This document shows positions 1 through 8,038 of a DNA stretch of 64,000 nucleotides, piece after piece (within the stretch, counting starts at the first letter, position 1; every line of letters starts with the position of its first letter). Where the stretch lies: NCBI RefSeq assembly GCF_023370115.1, contig NZ_CP097160.1, positions 992,001 through 1,056,000 on the forward strand, written 5' to 3'. The translations under genes and the position numbers were made by a program. This DNA comes from Gulosibacter sediminis. Lineage in GTDB: Bacteria > Actinomycetota > Actinomycetes > Actinomycetales > Microbacteriaceae. The notes beneath the pieces were generated by a model, which did no database searches, was not told the origin of the DNA, and saw nothing but the letters and a program-made list of their open reading frames with translations.

Positions 1-914
1 TTGCGGACGAAGTCGCCAAGGAGCTTGGCACCGAGGTCCTCGAGACGGAAGCACGCACCTTCGCCAACGGCGAGATCTACGCGCGCTACGGTGAGTCGGT
101 GCGTGGCGCCGACGCCTTCGTGATCCAGTCGCACGGCGAGCCCATCAACGAGTGGGTCATGGAGCAGCTGATCATGGTCGACGCGCTCAAGCGCGCGTCG
201 GCGAAGCGCATCACCGTCGTCGTGCCCTACTACCCCTACTCGCGTCAGGACAAGAAGGGCCGCGGCCGCGAGCCGATCTCGGCCCGACTCATCGCCGACC
301 TCTTCAAGACTGCCGGGGCGGATCGCATCATGTCGGTCGATCTGCACGCCTCGCAGATCCAGGGCTTCTTTGACGGCCCCGTGGACCACCTCTTCGCCAT
401 GCCGGTGCTCATGAAGTACTTCAAGGAGAAGCTCGGCGATGTCGACAACCTCACCGTCGTGTCGCCCGACATGGGCCGCGTGCGCGTCGCTGACCGCTGG
501 GCCGACGAACTCGGTGCCCCGCTCGCGATCATCCACAAGCGTCGCGACCCCAAGGTCGCCAACCAGGTGACGGTGCACGACATCGTTGGTGACGTGAAGG
601 GTCGCACCTGCCTCATGGTCGACGACCTTATCGACACCGGCGGCACGATTCAGAAGGCGGCGGATGCGCTGAAGTCGCACGGTGCCGAGCGCGTCGTCGT
701 CGCGGCGACGCACGCGGTCTTCTCCGGTCCCGCCGTCGAGCGCCTGCAAGACCCGGCGATTGACGAGGTCGTCGTCACCGACACCCTGCCGATGCCCGAG
801 CATAAGCTGTTCCCGACGCTGACCGTGCTGCCTATCGCGCCGCTACTTGGCCGCGCGATTCACGAGGTGTTCGAGGACGGCTCGGTGACGTCGATGTTCG
901 ACGGCGCCGCGTAG
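1..914 (+). CDS. prs: Ribose-phosphate pyrophosphokinase (PRPP synthetase), 5' partial
   Basis: Makes 5-phosphoribosyl-1-diphosphate from ribose 5-phosphate and ATP in the cytoplasm, feeding purine, pyrimidine, His, Trp and NAD synthesis. The reading frame is open from base 3, so the start codon lies outside the window; about 303 codons are present and only some 20 should be missing relative to the family's 315-330 aa. Visible motifs are the flexible-loop segment YYPYSRQDKKGRGREP, the DLHASQIQGFF segment, and the PRPP-binding loop MVDDLIDTGGTI near the middle of the C-terminal half. A strong hairpin follows the stop, so this gene ends its transcription unit. In actinobacteria prs usually follows glmU; that cannot be checked here. 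Confidence 0.96.
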   Translation, partial: ADEVAKELGTEVLETEARTFANGEIYARYGESVRGADAFVIQSHGEPINEWVMEQLIMVDALKRASAKRITVVVPYYPYSRQDKKGRGREPISARLIADLFKTAGADRIMSVDLHASQIQGFFDGPVDHLFAMPVLMKYFKEKLGDVDNLTVVSPDMGRVRVADRWADELGAPLAIIHKRRDPKVANQVTVHDIVGDVKGRTCLMVDDLIDTGGTIQKAADALKSHGAERVVVAATHAVFSGPAVERLQDPAIDEVVVTDTLPMPEHKLFPTLTVLPIAPLLGRAIHEVFEDGSVTSMFDGAA

Positions 915-930
915 GCCGCACCAAGTATTC

Positions 931-970
931 CGACGAAGCGCCGGGTCCAATTGGGCCCGGCGCTTCGTCG
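931..970 (+). terminator. Intrinsic terminator-like hairpin after prs
   Basis: The arms 931-950 and 951-970 are complementary over 20 bp with a single G-U wobble, giving a very stable GC-rich hairpin (core GAAGCGCCGGG / CCCGGCGCTTC). It is followed by a short T-rich stretch (TTCTTCG) rather than a long U tract, as is common in high-GC actinobacteria. It separates prs from metF. Confidence 0.8.
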
Positions 971-999
971 TTCTTCGTCACATCGTCACACGAGGTCAT

Positions 1000-1037
1000 A
1001 ACCAAACTAGAAGCAGGGAAGAACCCCTAGTTTGGTT
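1000..1037 (+). promoter_or_regulatory. metF promoter inside an 11-bp perfect inverted repeat (putative operator)
   Basis: Arms AACCAAACTAG (1000-1010) and CTAGTTTGGTT (1027-1037) are perfectly complementary and separated by 16 nt. The right arm contains TAGTTT (1028-1033), a TANNNT -10 box lying 7 nt before the ATG at 1041. The left arm sits near the expected -35 region. A dimeric repressor bound to the dyad would cover the promoter of metF-metE. Alternatively the repeat could fold as an 11-bp hairpin in RNA, but that would need a transcript starting upstream. The regulator is not identifiable. Confidence 0.6.
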
Positions 1038-1040
1038 GCC

Positions 1041-1988
1041 ATGCCGATTCCGTTCTCCTACGAGCTCTTCCCGCCGCGCTCCGCTTCCGTCGCGGCGCGG
1101 ATGCCGGAGATCGCGCGGACGCTCGGCGAAACGCATCCGGACTTCATCTCGGTGACCTTCGGTGCCGGGGGCTCGTCGCGCGACGCCTCGCTCGACGTGC
1201 TCCAGCTCATCCGTGACGAGACGACGGCGCGCCCGCTCGCGCACCTCACCTGCGTCGGCTCGTCGATGGATGAGGCGAGCGAACTCATCGGCGAGTTTCT
1301 CGACCACGGCATCCTCGACTTCCTCGCGCTGCGCGGCGACCCGCCGGCTGGCCTGAGCGAGACCGACGACTTTCTCGGCGACCTCCGCACTGGCGCCGAG
1401 CTCGCGCAGCTCATCGAAGGCGTGCGGCAGCAGCACCTGCCGCGCGAGCTCGGCCCGATTGCCGGGCGCTGGCACGTGCGCACCCCGCAGCTCGGGGTCA
1501 CGGCCGTGGCGGCCTATCCGAACGGGCACCCGCAGTCGCGTTCGATCGGGCAGGACTATGACACGCTGCTCGCCAAGGAGGCCGCGGGCGCGACGCTCGC
1601 GATCACGCAACTGTTCTTCGAGGTCGACGACTACGTCGCCTTCGTCGAGGGGGCTCGCGCGCACGGCGTGACCATGCCCATCCGCCCCGGAATCATGGCA
1701 ATCACCTCGCTGCCGCGACTCGAGCGAATGTCGCAGCTCGCGGGGGAGGAGGTGCCAGATCGCTGGCGCCGTTCACTTGCGGCCTGTCGCAGTGACGAAG
1801 CCCGCCGCGAGCTCGGCATCGCCCACGCAACCGGTATGTGCCACGACCTCATCGACTACGGCGAGGCGGGCCTGCACATCTACACCCACAACCGCATCGA
1901 CGAACCGCTCGAGCTCCTGCGTCGAGTTGGCCTCGTTGATCGCCCCGATGCCGCACCCCATACGCGGCGAGTGACGTCGGCGGCCTAG
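1041..1988 (+). CDS. metF: 5,10-methylenetetrahydrofolate reductase
   Basis: Reduces 5,10-methylene-THF to 5-methyl-THF with an FAD cofactor, supplying the methyl donor for methionine synthesis. The N-terminus FSYELFPPRS carries the conserved Glu of the MetF TIM barrel. The mid-protein LTCVGSS, LALRGDPP and AITQLFFEVDDY segments are also typical. The ATG at 1041 is chosen because a TANNNT box ends 7 nt upstream (leaderless pattern) and translation then begins close to the conserved strand. An in-frame TTG at 1032 would add three residues, with a weak AGGGAAG about 11 nt upstream. The protein is about 315 aa, normal for bacterial MetF. metE follows 19 bp downstream, so the two form a methionine operon. 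Confidence 0.94.
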   Translation: MPIPFSYELFPPRSASVAARMPEIARTLGETHPDFISVTFGAGGSSRDASLDVLQLIRDETTARPLAHLTCVGSSMDEASELIGEFLDHGILDFLALRGDPPAGLSETDDFLGDLRTGAELAQLIEGVRQQHLPRELGPIAGRWHVRTPQLGVTAVAAYPNGHPQSRSIGQDYDTLLAKEAAGATLAITQLFFEVDDYVAFVEGARAHGVTMPIRPGIMAITSLPRLERMSQLAGEEVPDRWRRSLAACRSDEARRELGIAHATGMCHDLIDYGEAGLHIYTHNRIDEPLELLRRVGLVDRPDAAPHTRRVTSAA

Positions 1989-2007
1989 CCGCCCGCGAAA
2001 GGACACC

Positions 2008-4320
2008 ATGACCATCGAATTCCCCGCCGGCACCGTGCTCGGCTATCCCCGCATCGGCCGCAACCGCGAGCTCAAGCGCGCCGTCGAGTCGTACTGGCGC
2101 GGTGCCAGTGACGCCGCTGCGCTCGCCGCCACCCGCGCCGAGGTGCGCGCCGCCGCGCGCTCGGCCCTCGAGGCCGCAGGCCTCGGCCGCGACGACGCCT
2201 CGATCCCCGAGGCCGACGCGAGCTACGACCACGTGCTCGACACGCTCGTCACCGTCGGTGCGGTGCCCGCACGCTTCGCCGACGTCGCCGATCTTGCCGA
2301 CCAGGACCTCACCTTTGTGCTCGCCCGGGGTGACGCCGAGCACCCGGCGCTCGAGATGACGAAGTGGTTTGACACGAACTACCACTACCTCGTGCCCGAG
2401 ATCGGCCCCGAGACGACCTTCTCGTACCGCAGCCACGAGCGCGCCGAGCAGGTGCGCGAGGCGGTCGCGGCCGGCTACGCGACCCGCCCGACGCTCGTCG
2501 GCCCCGTGACCTTCCTCGCGCTCGCGAAGCCGAGCGACGACGCCCCCGCGGGCTTCGCCCCGCTCGACCGCCTCGACGACGTGCTCGACGCCTACGTCGA
2601 GGTGCTCGCCGACCTGCGTGCCGCCGGCGCACAGTGGGTGCAGCTCGACGAGTCGGCGCTCGTGAGCGAAGTGCTGGGCGTCTCGCAGACCGAGCTGGTG
2701 GATGCGGCGGCTCGCGCCTACGAGCGGCTCGCGCAGGCCGAGGAGCGCCCGGCGCTGTTCGTGCAGACGAGCTACGCGGCCCTGCCGGCGGCGGCCTTCG
2801 GCGCGCTGGCGAAGGCCGGCGTCGAGGCGATCGGCATCGACCTCGTGCGCGGCGTGGCCCCAGCCAACGTCACCGAGTTCCCCGGCGTGCGTGTCGTCGC
2901 GGGCGTCATCGACGGCCACAACATCTGGCGCGGCGACCTCGCCGCCGCCTTCGGCAAGCTCAGCGCCCTCGCCGAGCGCGGCGTGCTCGTGAGCGCGAGC
3001 ACCTCGACCTCGCTCATTCACGTGCCGCACACCCTCGCCGACGAGACTGAGCTCGACGCGCAGCTGCGCAACTGGCTCGCCTTCGCCGACGAGAAAGCCC
3101 AGCAGATCGCGACGCTCGCCCGCGGGCTCGCCGACGGCCGCGAGGCCATCGATGCCGAGCTCACGGCCGCGACCGAAGCCCTTGCCGAGCGCGCGCAGGC
3201 CGCTGGTGTGCGCATCCCCGAGGTGCGCGAGCGCGCCGCGAGCGACATCGAGCTTTCGCGCGGCGACGCGGATGCGCGTGCCGAGGCCCAGCAGGCGGCC
3301 CTCGGTCTGCCGGTGCTGCCGACCACGACGATCGGCTCGTTCCCGCAGACCGGCGAGATTCGCCGCGCCCGCCGAGCATTCGGCCGCGGTGAGATCACCG
3401 AGGCGCAGTACGACGAGTTCCTCCGCGAGGAGATTCGCCGCGTCATCGAGCTGCAGGAAGAACTCGGCCTCGACGTGCTCGTGCACGGTGAGCCCGAGCG
3501 CAACGACATGGTGCAGTATTTCGCCGAGAACCTCGAGGGTTTTGTCACCACCGCGAACGGCTGGGTGCAGTCGTACGGCTCGCGCTGCACGCGCCCCTCG
3601 ATTCTTTGGGGTGACGTGCACCGCGCCGCGCCGATCACGGTCGAGTGGACGCGCTACGCGCAGTCGCTCACCGCGAAGCCGGTGAAGGGCATGCTCACGG
3701 GCCCCGTCACGATTCTCGCGTGGTCGTTCGTGCGTGACGACCAGCCGCTCGGCGACACCGCCCGCCAGGTCGCCCTCGCGCTGCGCGACGAGGTGGCCGA
3801 CCTCGAGGCCGCCGGCACCGGCATCATCCAGGTCGACGAGCCCGCCCTGCGCGAGCTGCTGCCGCTGCGCCGCGCCGACCACGAGGACTACCTGCGCTGG
3901 AGCGTCGACGCGTTCCGCCTCTCGACCTCGGTCGCCCGCCCTGAGACTCAGGTGCACACGCACCTCTGCTACTCGGAGTTCGGCGAGATCATCGAGGCGA
4001 TCGACGGCCTCGACGCCGACGTCACCTCGATCGAGGCCGCGCGCTCGCGCATGGAGGTCGTCGCCGACCTGCACGAGCACGACTACGCCCGCGGCATCGG
4101 CCCCGGCGTGTGGGACATCCACTCGCCGCGCGTGCCGTCGGAGCAGGAGATCGCGGTGCTGCTTGAGCTCGCGCTTGCCGGTATCCCCGCGAACCGCCTT
4201 TGGGTGAACCCCGACTGTGGCCTGAAGACGCGCGGCTACGACGAGACGGTCGCGTCGCTGCGCAACCTCGTCGCCGCCACCGAGCAGGCCCGCGAGGGCA
4301 TCACCGCTCCGGTCGCGTAA
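2008..4320 (+). CDS. metE: Cobalamin-independent methionine synthase (5-methyltetrahydropteroyltriglutamate--homocysteine methyltransferase)
   Basis: Transfers the methyl group of 5-methyl-THF polyglutamate to homocysteine, using zinc. It has 770 aa, the usual MetE size, with two related barrels. The N-terminal half starts with GYPRIGRNRELKRA. The catalytic C-terminal half has TTTIGSFPQT and GEPERNDMVQYF, the zinc ligands in HTHLC (about residues 652-654), and the cysteine of NPDCGLKTR (about 737). A GAAAGGA ribosome-binding site precedes the ATG. It is cotranscribed with metF, so methyl donor and acceptor steps are coordinated. No cobalamin or SAM riboswitch is seen upstream of the operon. 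A perfect hairpin follows the stop. Confidence 0.98.
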   Translation: MTIEFPAGTVLGYPRIGRNRELKRAVESYWRGASDAAALAATRAEVRAAARSALEAAGLGRDDASIPEADASYDHVLDTLVTVGAVPARFADVADLADQDLTFVLARGDAEHPALEMTKWFDTNYHYLVPEIGPETTFSYRSHERAEQVREAVAAGYATRPTLVGPVTFLALAKPSDDAPAGFAPLDRLDDVLDAYVEVLADLRAAGAQWVQLDESALVSEVLGVSQTELVDAAARAYERLAQAEERPALFVQTSYAALPAAAFGALAKAGVEAIGIDLVRGVAPANVTEFPGVRVVAGVIDGHNIWRGDLAAAFGKLSALAERGVLVSASTSTSLIHVPHTLADETELDAQLRNWLAFADEKAQQIATLARGLADGREAIDAELTAATEALAERAQAAGVRIPEVRERAASDIELSRGDADARAEAQQAALGLPVLPTTTIGSFPQTGEIRRARRAFGRGEITEAQYDEFLREEIRRVIELQEELGLDVLVHGEPERNDMVQYFAENLEGFVTTANGWVQSYGSRCTRPSILWGDVHRAAPITVEWTRYAQSLTAKPVKGMLTGPVTILAWSFVRDDQPLGDTARQVALALRDEVADLEAAGTGIIQVDEPALRELLPLRRADHEDYLRWSVDAFRLSTSVARPETQVHTHLCYSEFGEIIEAIDGLDADVTSIEAARSRMEVVADLHEHDYARGIGPGVWDIHSPRVPSEQEIAVLLELALAGIPANRLWVNPDCGLKTRGYDETVASLRNLVAATEQAREGITAPVA

Positions 4321-4333
4321 CCCTGCGCTCGAA

Positions 4334-4379
4334 CGAGAACGGGCCGGCCGCGGAGAAATCCGCGGCCGGCCCGTTCTCG
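4334..4379. terminator. Bidirectional terminator between metE and the ankyrin gene
   Basis: A perfect 21-bp stem (4334-4354 with 4359-4379) is closed by a GAAA tetraloop. It lies between the convergent stops of metE and the ankyrin-repeat gene, so it can serve both strands. Confidence 0.9.
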
Positions 4380-4386
4380 TGGTGGC

Positions 4387-4803
4387 TTAACCCCAGAGCT
4401 CGGCGAGCAGCTCGTCGAACTCGGGCCAGCTGAACATCTTCGCGGTTTCGCGCGCCGACGGTGAGCCCGCGTCGGGGCTCGCGCCTGCCTCGAGTAGGGC
4501 CCGCGCCGACTCGACGTCCTGCTTGAACACGGCGCAGGTGAGCGCATTCTGCCCGCGGTCGTTCGTCAGCTCGACGTCGGCGCCGCGCTCGAGCAGCATC
4601 GACACCGTCGCGGCCGCGTGATGGTAAGCGGCGAGGATGAGCATCGTGTTGCCCTGCGCATCGCGCATGTTCACCGGAGCGCCGGCGTCGAGGTAGGCGG
4701 CCAGCGCCGCCGCCTGGTTCTCGCGGGCCGCGTCGAGCAGCTGGTTTGCGAGCTCGATCGCCTCGGCCGGCACGCGGGCGGTGCCGTCAGTTGCGTCGGT
4801 CAT
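4387..4803 (-). CDS. Ankyrin-repeat protein
   Basis: A 138-aa cytoplasmic protein with ankyrin repeats and no signal peptide or membrane segment. Two clear repeats are visible: one around GAPVNMRDAQGNTMLILAAY and a second around GADVELTNDRGQNALTCAV. A partial third repeat contains LLEAGASPDAG. Ankyrin repeats bind proteins; no enzymatic domain is present. The ATG at 4803 overlaps the gnd stop by 4 bp (ATGA), so translation is coupled to 6-phosphogluconate dehydrogenase. The longer open frame to 5025 lies entirely inside gnd and is a shadow. Similar small proteins (AnkB type) are often paired with redox enzymes. Its partner here, perhaps Gnd, is inference. Confidence 0.88.
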   Translation of the reverse strand: MTDATDGTARVPAEAIELANQLLDAARENQAAALAAYLDAGAPVNMRDAQGNTMLILAAYHHAAATVSMLLERGADVELTNDRGQNALTCAVFKQDVESARALLEAGASPDAGSPSARETAKMFSWPEFDELLAELWG

Positions 4804-6251
4804 GAGTTCACTTCGCGCTCGGCGCGGTCGCCCGACCATTCGGTGTGGAACGTGCCGGGGCGGTCGACCCGGCCGTAGGTGTGGGCGCCGAAGTAGTCGC
4901 GCTGACCCTGGATGAGCGCGGCCGGTAGGCGGTCGGCCGCGAGCGAGTCGTAGTAGCTCAGCGATGCGCCGAATACCGGCGCGGGCACGCCCGAGAGCGC
5001 AGCGGTCGCGACGACGCGACGCCACGCATCCACGCCGTTCGCCACCTCGCCCGCGAAGTACGGGTCGGCGATGAGCGAGTCGAGCTGCGGGTTGCGGTCG
5101 TACGCATCGGCGATGCGGTTGAGGAAGCGGGCACGAATGATGCAGCCGGCGCGCCAGATCTTCGCGATCGCGCCCGGGTTCACCTGCCAGCCGTATTCCT
5201 GGGCGCCGGCGAGAATGAGGTCGAAGCCCTGCGCGTAGGCGATGACCTTCGACGAGTAGAGCGCCTGACGCACCTGCTCGACGAAGTCGCCCGGAATCGG
5301 CGCGGCTTCGGGACGCTTCGTGATGGTCGGGCGCACTGCCTCGCGCTGGGCGACGCGGCCCGAGACGCCGCGGGCGAAGACCGCCTCGCCGATGCCCGAG
5401 ACGGGCACGCCGAGGCCGAGCGCGTTCTGCACCGTCCAGGTGCCAGTGCCCTTCATGCCGGCGCGGTCGACGACGATGTCGATGAACGGCTTGCCGGTGT
5501 CGGCGTCGACGTGACGCAGCACCTCGGCGGTGATCTCGATGAGGTACGACTCGAGGTCACCCTGGTTCCACTCGGTGAATACGTCGGCGATCTCGGCGGG
5601 GGTGAGCCCGGCGACACCGCGCAGCAGGTCGTAGGCCTCGCCGATGAGCTGCATGTCGGCGTACTCGATGCCGTTGTGCACCATCTTCACGAAGTGGCCG
5701 GCGCCGTCGGTGCCGATGTGCGTGACGCAGGGGGAGTCGTCTTCGGGGGCGCGAGCGGCAATCGACTCGAGAATCGGGCCGAGCGTCTCGTACGACTCGG
5801 CGGTGCCGCCGGGCATGATCGAGGGGCCGTTGAGCGCGCCCTCTTCGCCGCCGGAAATTCCGGCGCCGACGAAGTGCAGGCCCTTCGCGCGCACCGCGGC
5901 CTCGCGGCGAATCGTGTCGGTGAAGAGCGCGTTGCCGCCGTCGACGATGATGTCGCCCGGCTCGAAGGCCTCGACGAGCTGGTCGATCACCGCATCGGTC
6001 GCCTTGCCGGCCTGCACCATGATGATCGCGGTGCGCGGGCGCTGCAGCGAGGCCGCAAACTCGTCGACCGTCGGGGCCGGCACGAAGCCCGCCTCGGGAT
6101 GCTCGGCGACGAGCTTTTCGGTGCGCTCGTGGCTGCGGTTGTACACCGCGACGGTGTTGCCCTCGCGCGACGCGAGGTTGCGGGCGAGATTCGCGCCCAT
6201 CACCGCCAAACCGACCACGCCGATGTTTGCGGATGCAGTGGAGTCGTTCAT
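4800..6251 (-). CDS. gnd: 6-phosphogluconate dehydrogenase (decarboxylating)
   Basis: Oxidatively decarboxylates 6-phosphogluconate to ribulose 5-phosphate in the pentose phosphate pathway, producing NADPH. It has 483 aa. The N-terminal Rossmann fold shows GLAVMGANLARNLA with the downstream NRS expected for NADP binding. GISGGEEGAL and GPSIMPGG follow. The catalytic segment KMVHNGIEYADMQLIGEAYD holds the conserved Lys, His and Asn. The all-alpha C-terminal half contains IAKIWRAGCIIRA. A GAGAGG ribosome-binding site precedes the ATG. On the same strand a CATAAT-like -10 near 6286-6291 could be its promoter. It is divergent from the membrane protein gene at 6381 and coupled to the ankyrin gene downstream. 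Confidence 0.97.
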   Translation of the reverse strand: MNDSTASANIGVVGLAVMGANLARNLASREGNTVAVYNRSHERTEKLVAEHPEAGFVPAPTVDEFAASLQRPRTAIIMVQAGKATDAVIDQLVEAFEPGDIIVDGGNALFTDTIRREAAVRAKGLHFVGAGISGGEEGALNGPSIMPGGTAESYETLGPILESIAARAPEDDSPCVTHIGTDGAGHFVKMVHNGIEYADMQLIGEAYDLLRGVAGLTPAEIADVFTEWNQGDLESYLIEITAEVLRHVDADTGKPFIDIVVDRAGMKGTGTWTVQNALGLGVPVSGIGEAVFARGVSGRVAQREAVRPTITKRPEAAPIPGDFVEQVRQALYSSKVIAYAQGFDLILAGAQEYGWQVNPGAIAKIWRAGCIIRARFLNRIADAYDRNPQLDSLIADPYFAGEVANGVDAWRRVVATAALSGVPAPVFGASLSYYDSLAADRLPAALIQGQRDYFGAHTYGRVDRPGTFHTEWSGDRAEREVNS

Positions 6252-6380
6252 GTTCTACCTCTCGAGGGATTGCACGCACTGCCCATTATGGTCGCCGAGC
6301 ACGGATGCTGTCTGCGCGTGGCACCTCGGGTGCGTCGGATGCTCCGGATAGGATTCGGACACCGAGCAAAGGGGGCGTGC

Positions 6381-7262
6381 GTGGCCGGAAACAACGACGA
6401 TCGGACGCAGCGATACAGCTGGAATCTTGGCAGCGAAGACGACGCCGAGTCGAACCAGGCGAGCGCTCGAAACGAGCCGGATCCGACGCGGCCAATTCAT
6501 CGGCAAGAGGCCACGACTGACGAGATCGACCCCGTGCCGCCGACGCAGCGAATGCCGGTAGCTCCGGCCTCCCAAGAGCAGTCGACGCCCACGCGCGCCT
6601 ACGACTTCGGAGACGACCGCTCGGACGCAACGACGGTGCTCCCGCAGCAGCAGGCGCGGCAGCAGCCGTCGCATCGGGCGCCGGCCGCGGCCAGCACATC
6701 CGACTACGTCAAGCAGCCCTACGCCCCGCAACAGCAGTGGGGGCAGGCGCCGGCCGCCGCTCCGATTCCCTCGCCGCGCGACTGGGAGGATGCGCCGTAC
6801 GGCCCGAGCGGCGGCGCGCGCGTCGCCTCGATCTTCGTTGCGCTCCTCGGCGCGCTGATCGCGATCGCGCCGGGCATCTTCTCGGCGCTCGCGATCTCGA
6901 CCGGGCAGACCAACCTCGCTTCAGAGTGGTTCAACGCGTTCGGCCTGTGGTCGCAACTCGTGGCCAACGGTGTGCTCATCCTCGCCTGGGCCGTCATCGC
7001 GGGTTCGCTCGCGATGTCTGGGCTCGGCGCGGGGCTCGTCGGCGGCCTGATCGTGGTCGGCAGCGTCATCGCCAATGCCATCTACGCCGTCACGCTCGCA
7101 ATCTCGGGCGACCCCGGCGAGTGGGCACAGGGGCTCATGCTCTACGCCTCGATGTCGATTGGCACCGGCACGGCGATGCTGTTCGCGGGCGTTGCGGCAC
7201 ACTTCGCTCGGAGGGGCGGGTTCAAGCGCGCGGTCCGGTACGCGCGTGGCCAGCGCTCCTGA
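6381..7262 (+). CDS. Membrane protein with a long disordered N-terminal region
   Basis: No known family is recognised. The 293-aa product has an approximately 140-residue N-terminal half rich in Gln, Pro, Ala, Asp and Ser (for example VLPQQQARQQPSHRAP), predicted to be disordered and cytoplasmic. The C-terminal half has about four hydrophobic segments (IFVALLGALIAIAPGIFSAL, LVANGVLILAWAVIAGSLAM, GLVGGLIVVGSVIANAIYAV and LMLYASMSIGTGTAMLFAGV). It ends in a basic tail. The GTG at 6381 follows AAAGGGGG by about 6 nt. A TAGGAT box at 6349-6354 is a plausible -10. Proteins of this build are common next to housekeeping genes in Microbacteriaceae; function unknown. Confidence 0.8.
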   Translation: MAGNNDDRTQRYSWNLGSEDDAESNQASARNEPDPTRPIHRQEATTDEIDPVPPTQRMPVAPASQEQSTPTRAYDFGDDRSDATTVLPQQQARQQPSHRAPAAASTSDYVKQPYAPQQQWGQAPAAAPIPSPRDWEDAPYGPSGGARVASIFVALLGALIAIAPGIFSALAISTGQTNLASEWFNAFGLWSQLVANGVLILAWAVIAGSLAMSGLGAGLVGGLIVVGSVIANAIYAVTLAISGDPGEWAQGLMLYASMSIGTGTAMLFAGVAAHFARRGGFKRAVRYARGQRS

Positions 7263-7297
7263 GCCGGCAAGCTGTCGACGCGCCGCCGGCCGACTGC

Positions 7298-7303
7298 TAA
7301 AGT
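7298..7303 (+). promoter_or_regulatory. -10 element of the rplY-pth-dtd operon
   Basis: TAAAGT in the context TGCTAAAGTT matches the actinobacterial TANNNT -10 consensus with an extended TG. Transcription from about 7310 would give a leader of roughly 115 nt before the rplY start. That leader contains a GGGCAC/GTGCCC hairpin near 7325-7340. Confidence 0.6.
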
Positions 7304-7423
7304 TGGCAGCTGTACTTCGGCGAGGGGCACATCCGTGCCCGTTATCGACGCGGTCGAGTGGCTCACCTCGCGTGGGCGGCCACGAGTTCGTGTTCTCACC
7401 GCTGTCACACGAAAGGAAACCTC

Positions 7424-8038
7424 ATGGCTGACGCCACCGACCGCCTCCCGGCGAAGCACCGCACCCAGTTCGGTAAGGGTGCCGCGCGCAAGATCCGCGC
7501 CAACAACGAAATCCCCGCCGTCATCTACGGCCACGGCACCGAGCCGAACCACATCACGCTGCCCGGTCACGAGACCATGCTGCTCCTGCGCAAGGCGAAC
7601 GCGCTCATCGACCTCGACATCGAGGGCACCTCGCAGCTCGCGCTGGTGAAGGACGTTCAGCGCGACCCGGTTCGCCAGATCATCGAGCACGTTGACCTCA
7701 TCATCGTTCGCCGCGGCGAGCGCGTCGAGGTCGAGGTGCCCGTGCACGCCGTCGGCGAGCCCGCACCGGGCGCCATCGTCATCCAGGACGCCAACACGAT
7801 CCTGGTGTCGGCCGAGGCGACCCGCATCCCCGAACGCATCGAGGTCACCGTCGAGGGCCTCGAGATCGGCACCACCGTCATTGAGAAGGACGTTGCGCTG
7901 CCCGAGGGCGTCAAGCTCGTTGATGAGGAGAGCGAGCTCGTCCTCTTCTCGATCCAGGAGCCGCAGGTCGAGGTTGAGCCTGACGAGGACGCCGAGGACG
8001 CCGAGGGCGAAGCGGCTGCTGCCGAGGACGCCGAGTAG
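7424..8038 (+). CDS. rplY: Large ribosomal subunit protein bL25 (general stress protein Ctc type)
   Basis: Binds 5S rRNA in the 50S subunit. The product is 204 aa, the long Ctc/TL5 form: an N-terminal L25 beta-barrel (to about residue 95, including IPAVIYGHGTEPNHITLPGH and VQRDPVRQIIEHVDLI) and a C-terminal beta domain, then an acidic Glu/Asp/Ala tail typical of actinobacteria. The ATG at 7424 has GAAAGGAAAC just upstream. The frame extends 22 codons further 5' without a ribosome-binding site. It is the first gene of a translation-quality operon with pth and dtd; its stop overlaps the pth GTG by one base. Confidence 0.96.
   Translation: MADATDRLPAKHRTQFGKGAARKIRANNEIPAVIYGHGTEPNHITLPGHETMLLLRKANALIDLDIEGTSQLALVKDVQRDPVRQIIEHVDLIIVRRGERVEVEVPVHAVGEPAPGAIVIQDANTILVSAEATRIPERIEVTVEGLEIGTTVIEKDVALPEGVKLVDEESELVLFSIQEPQVEVEPDEDAEDAEGEAAAAEDAE

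Noticed and set aside
915-1040. SAM or cobalamin riboswitch before metF-metE
   Set aside because: Only about 125 bp are available, filled by the prs terminator and the 11-bp dyad; no riboswitch core is seen.
1849-4122. 757-aa open frame antisense to metE
   Set aside because: Arg/His/Ala-rich low-complexity translation typical of the complement of GC-rich genes. metE is intact on the other strand and no ribosome-binding site supports this frame.
4803-5025. Longer N-terminus for the ankyrin protein
   Set aside because: The extra 74 codons lie wholly inside gnd and are Arg-rich; the ATG at 4803 has the coupling overlap.
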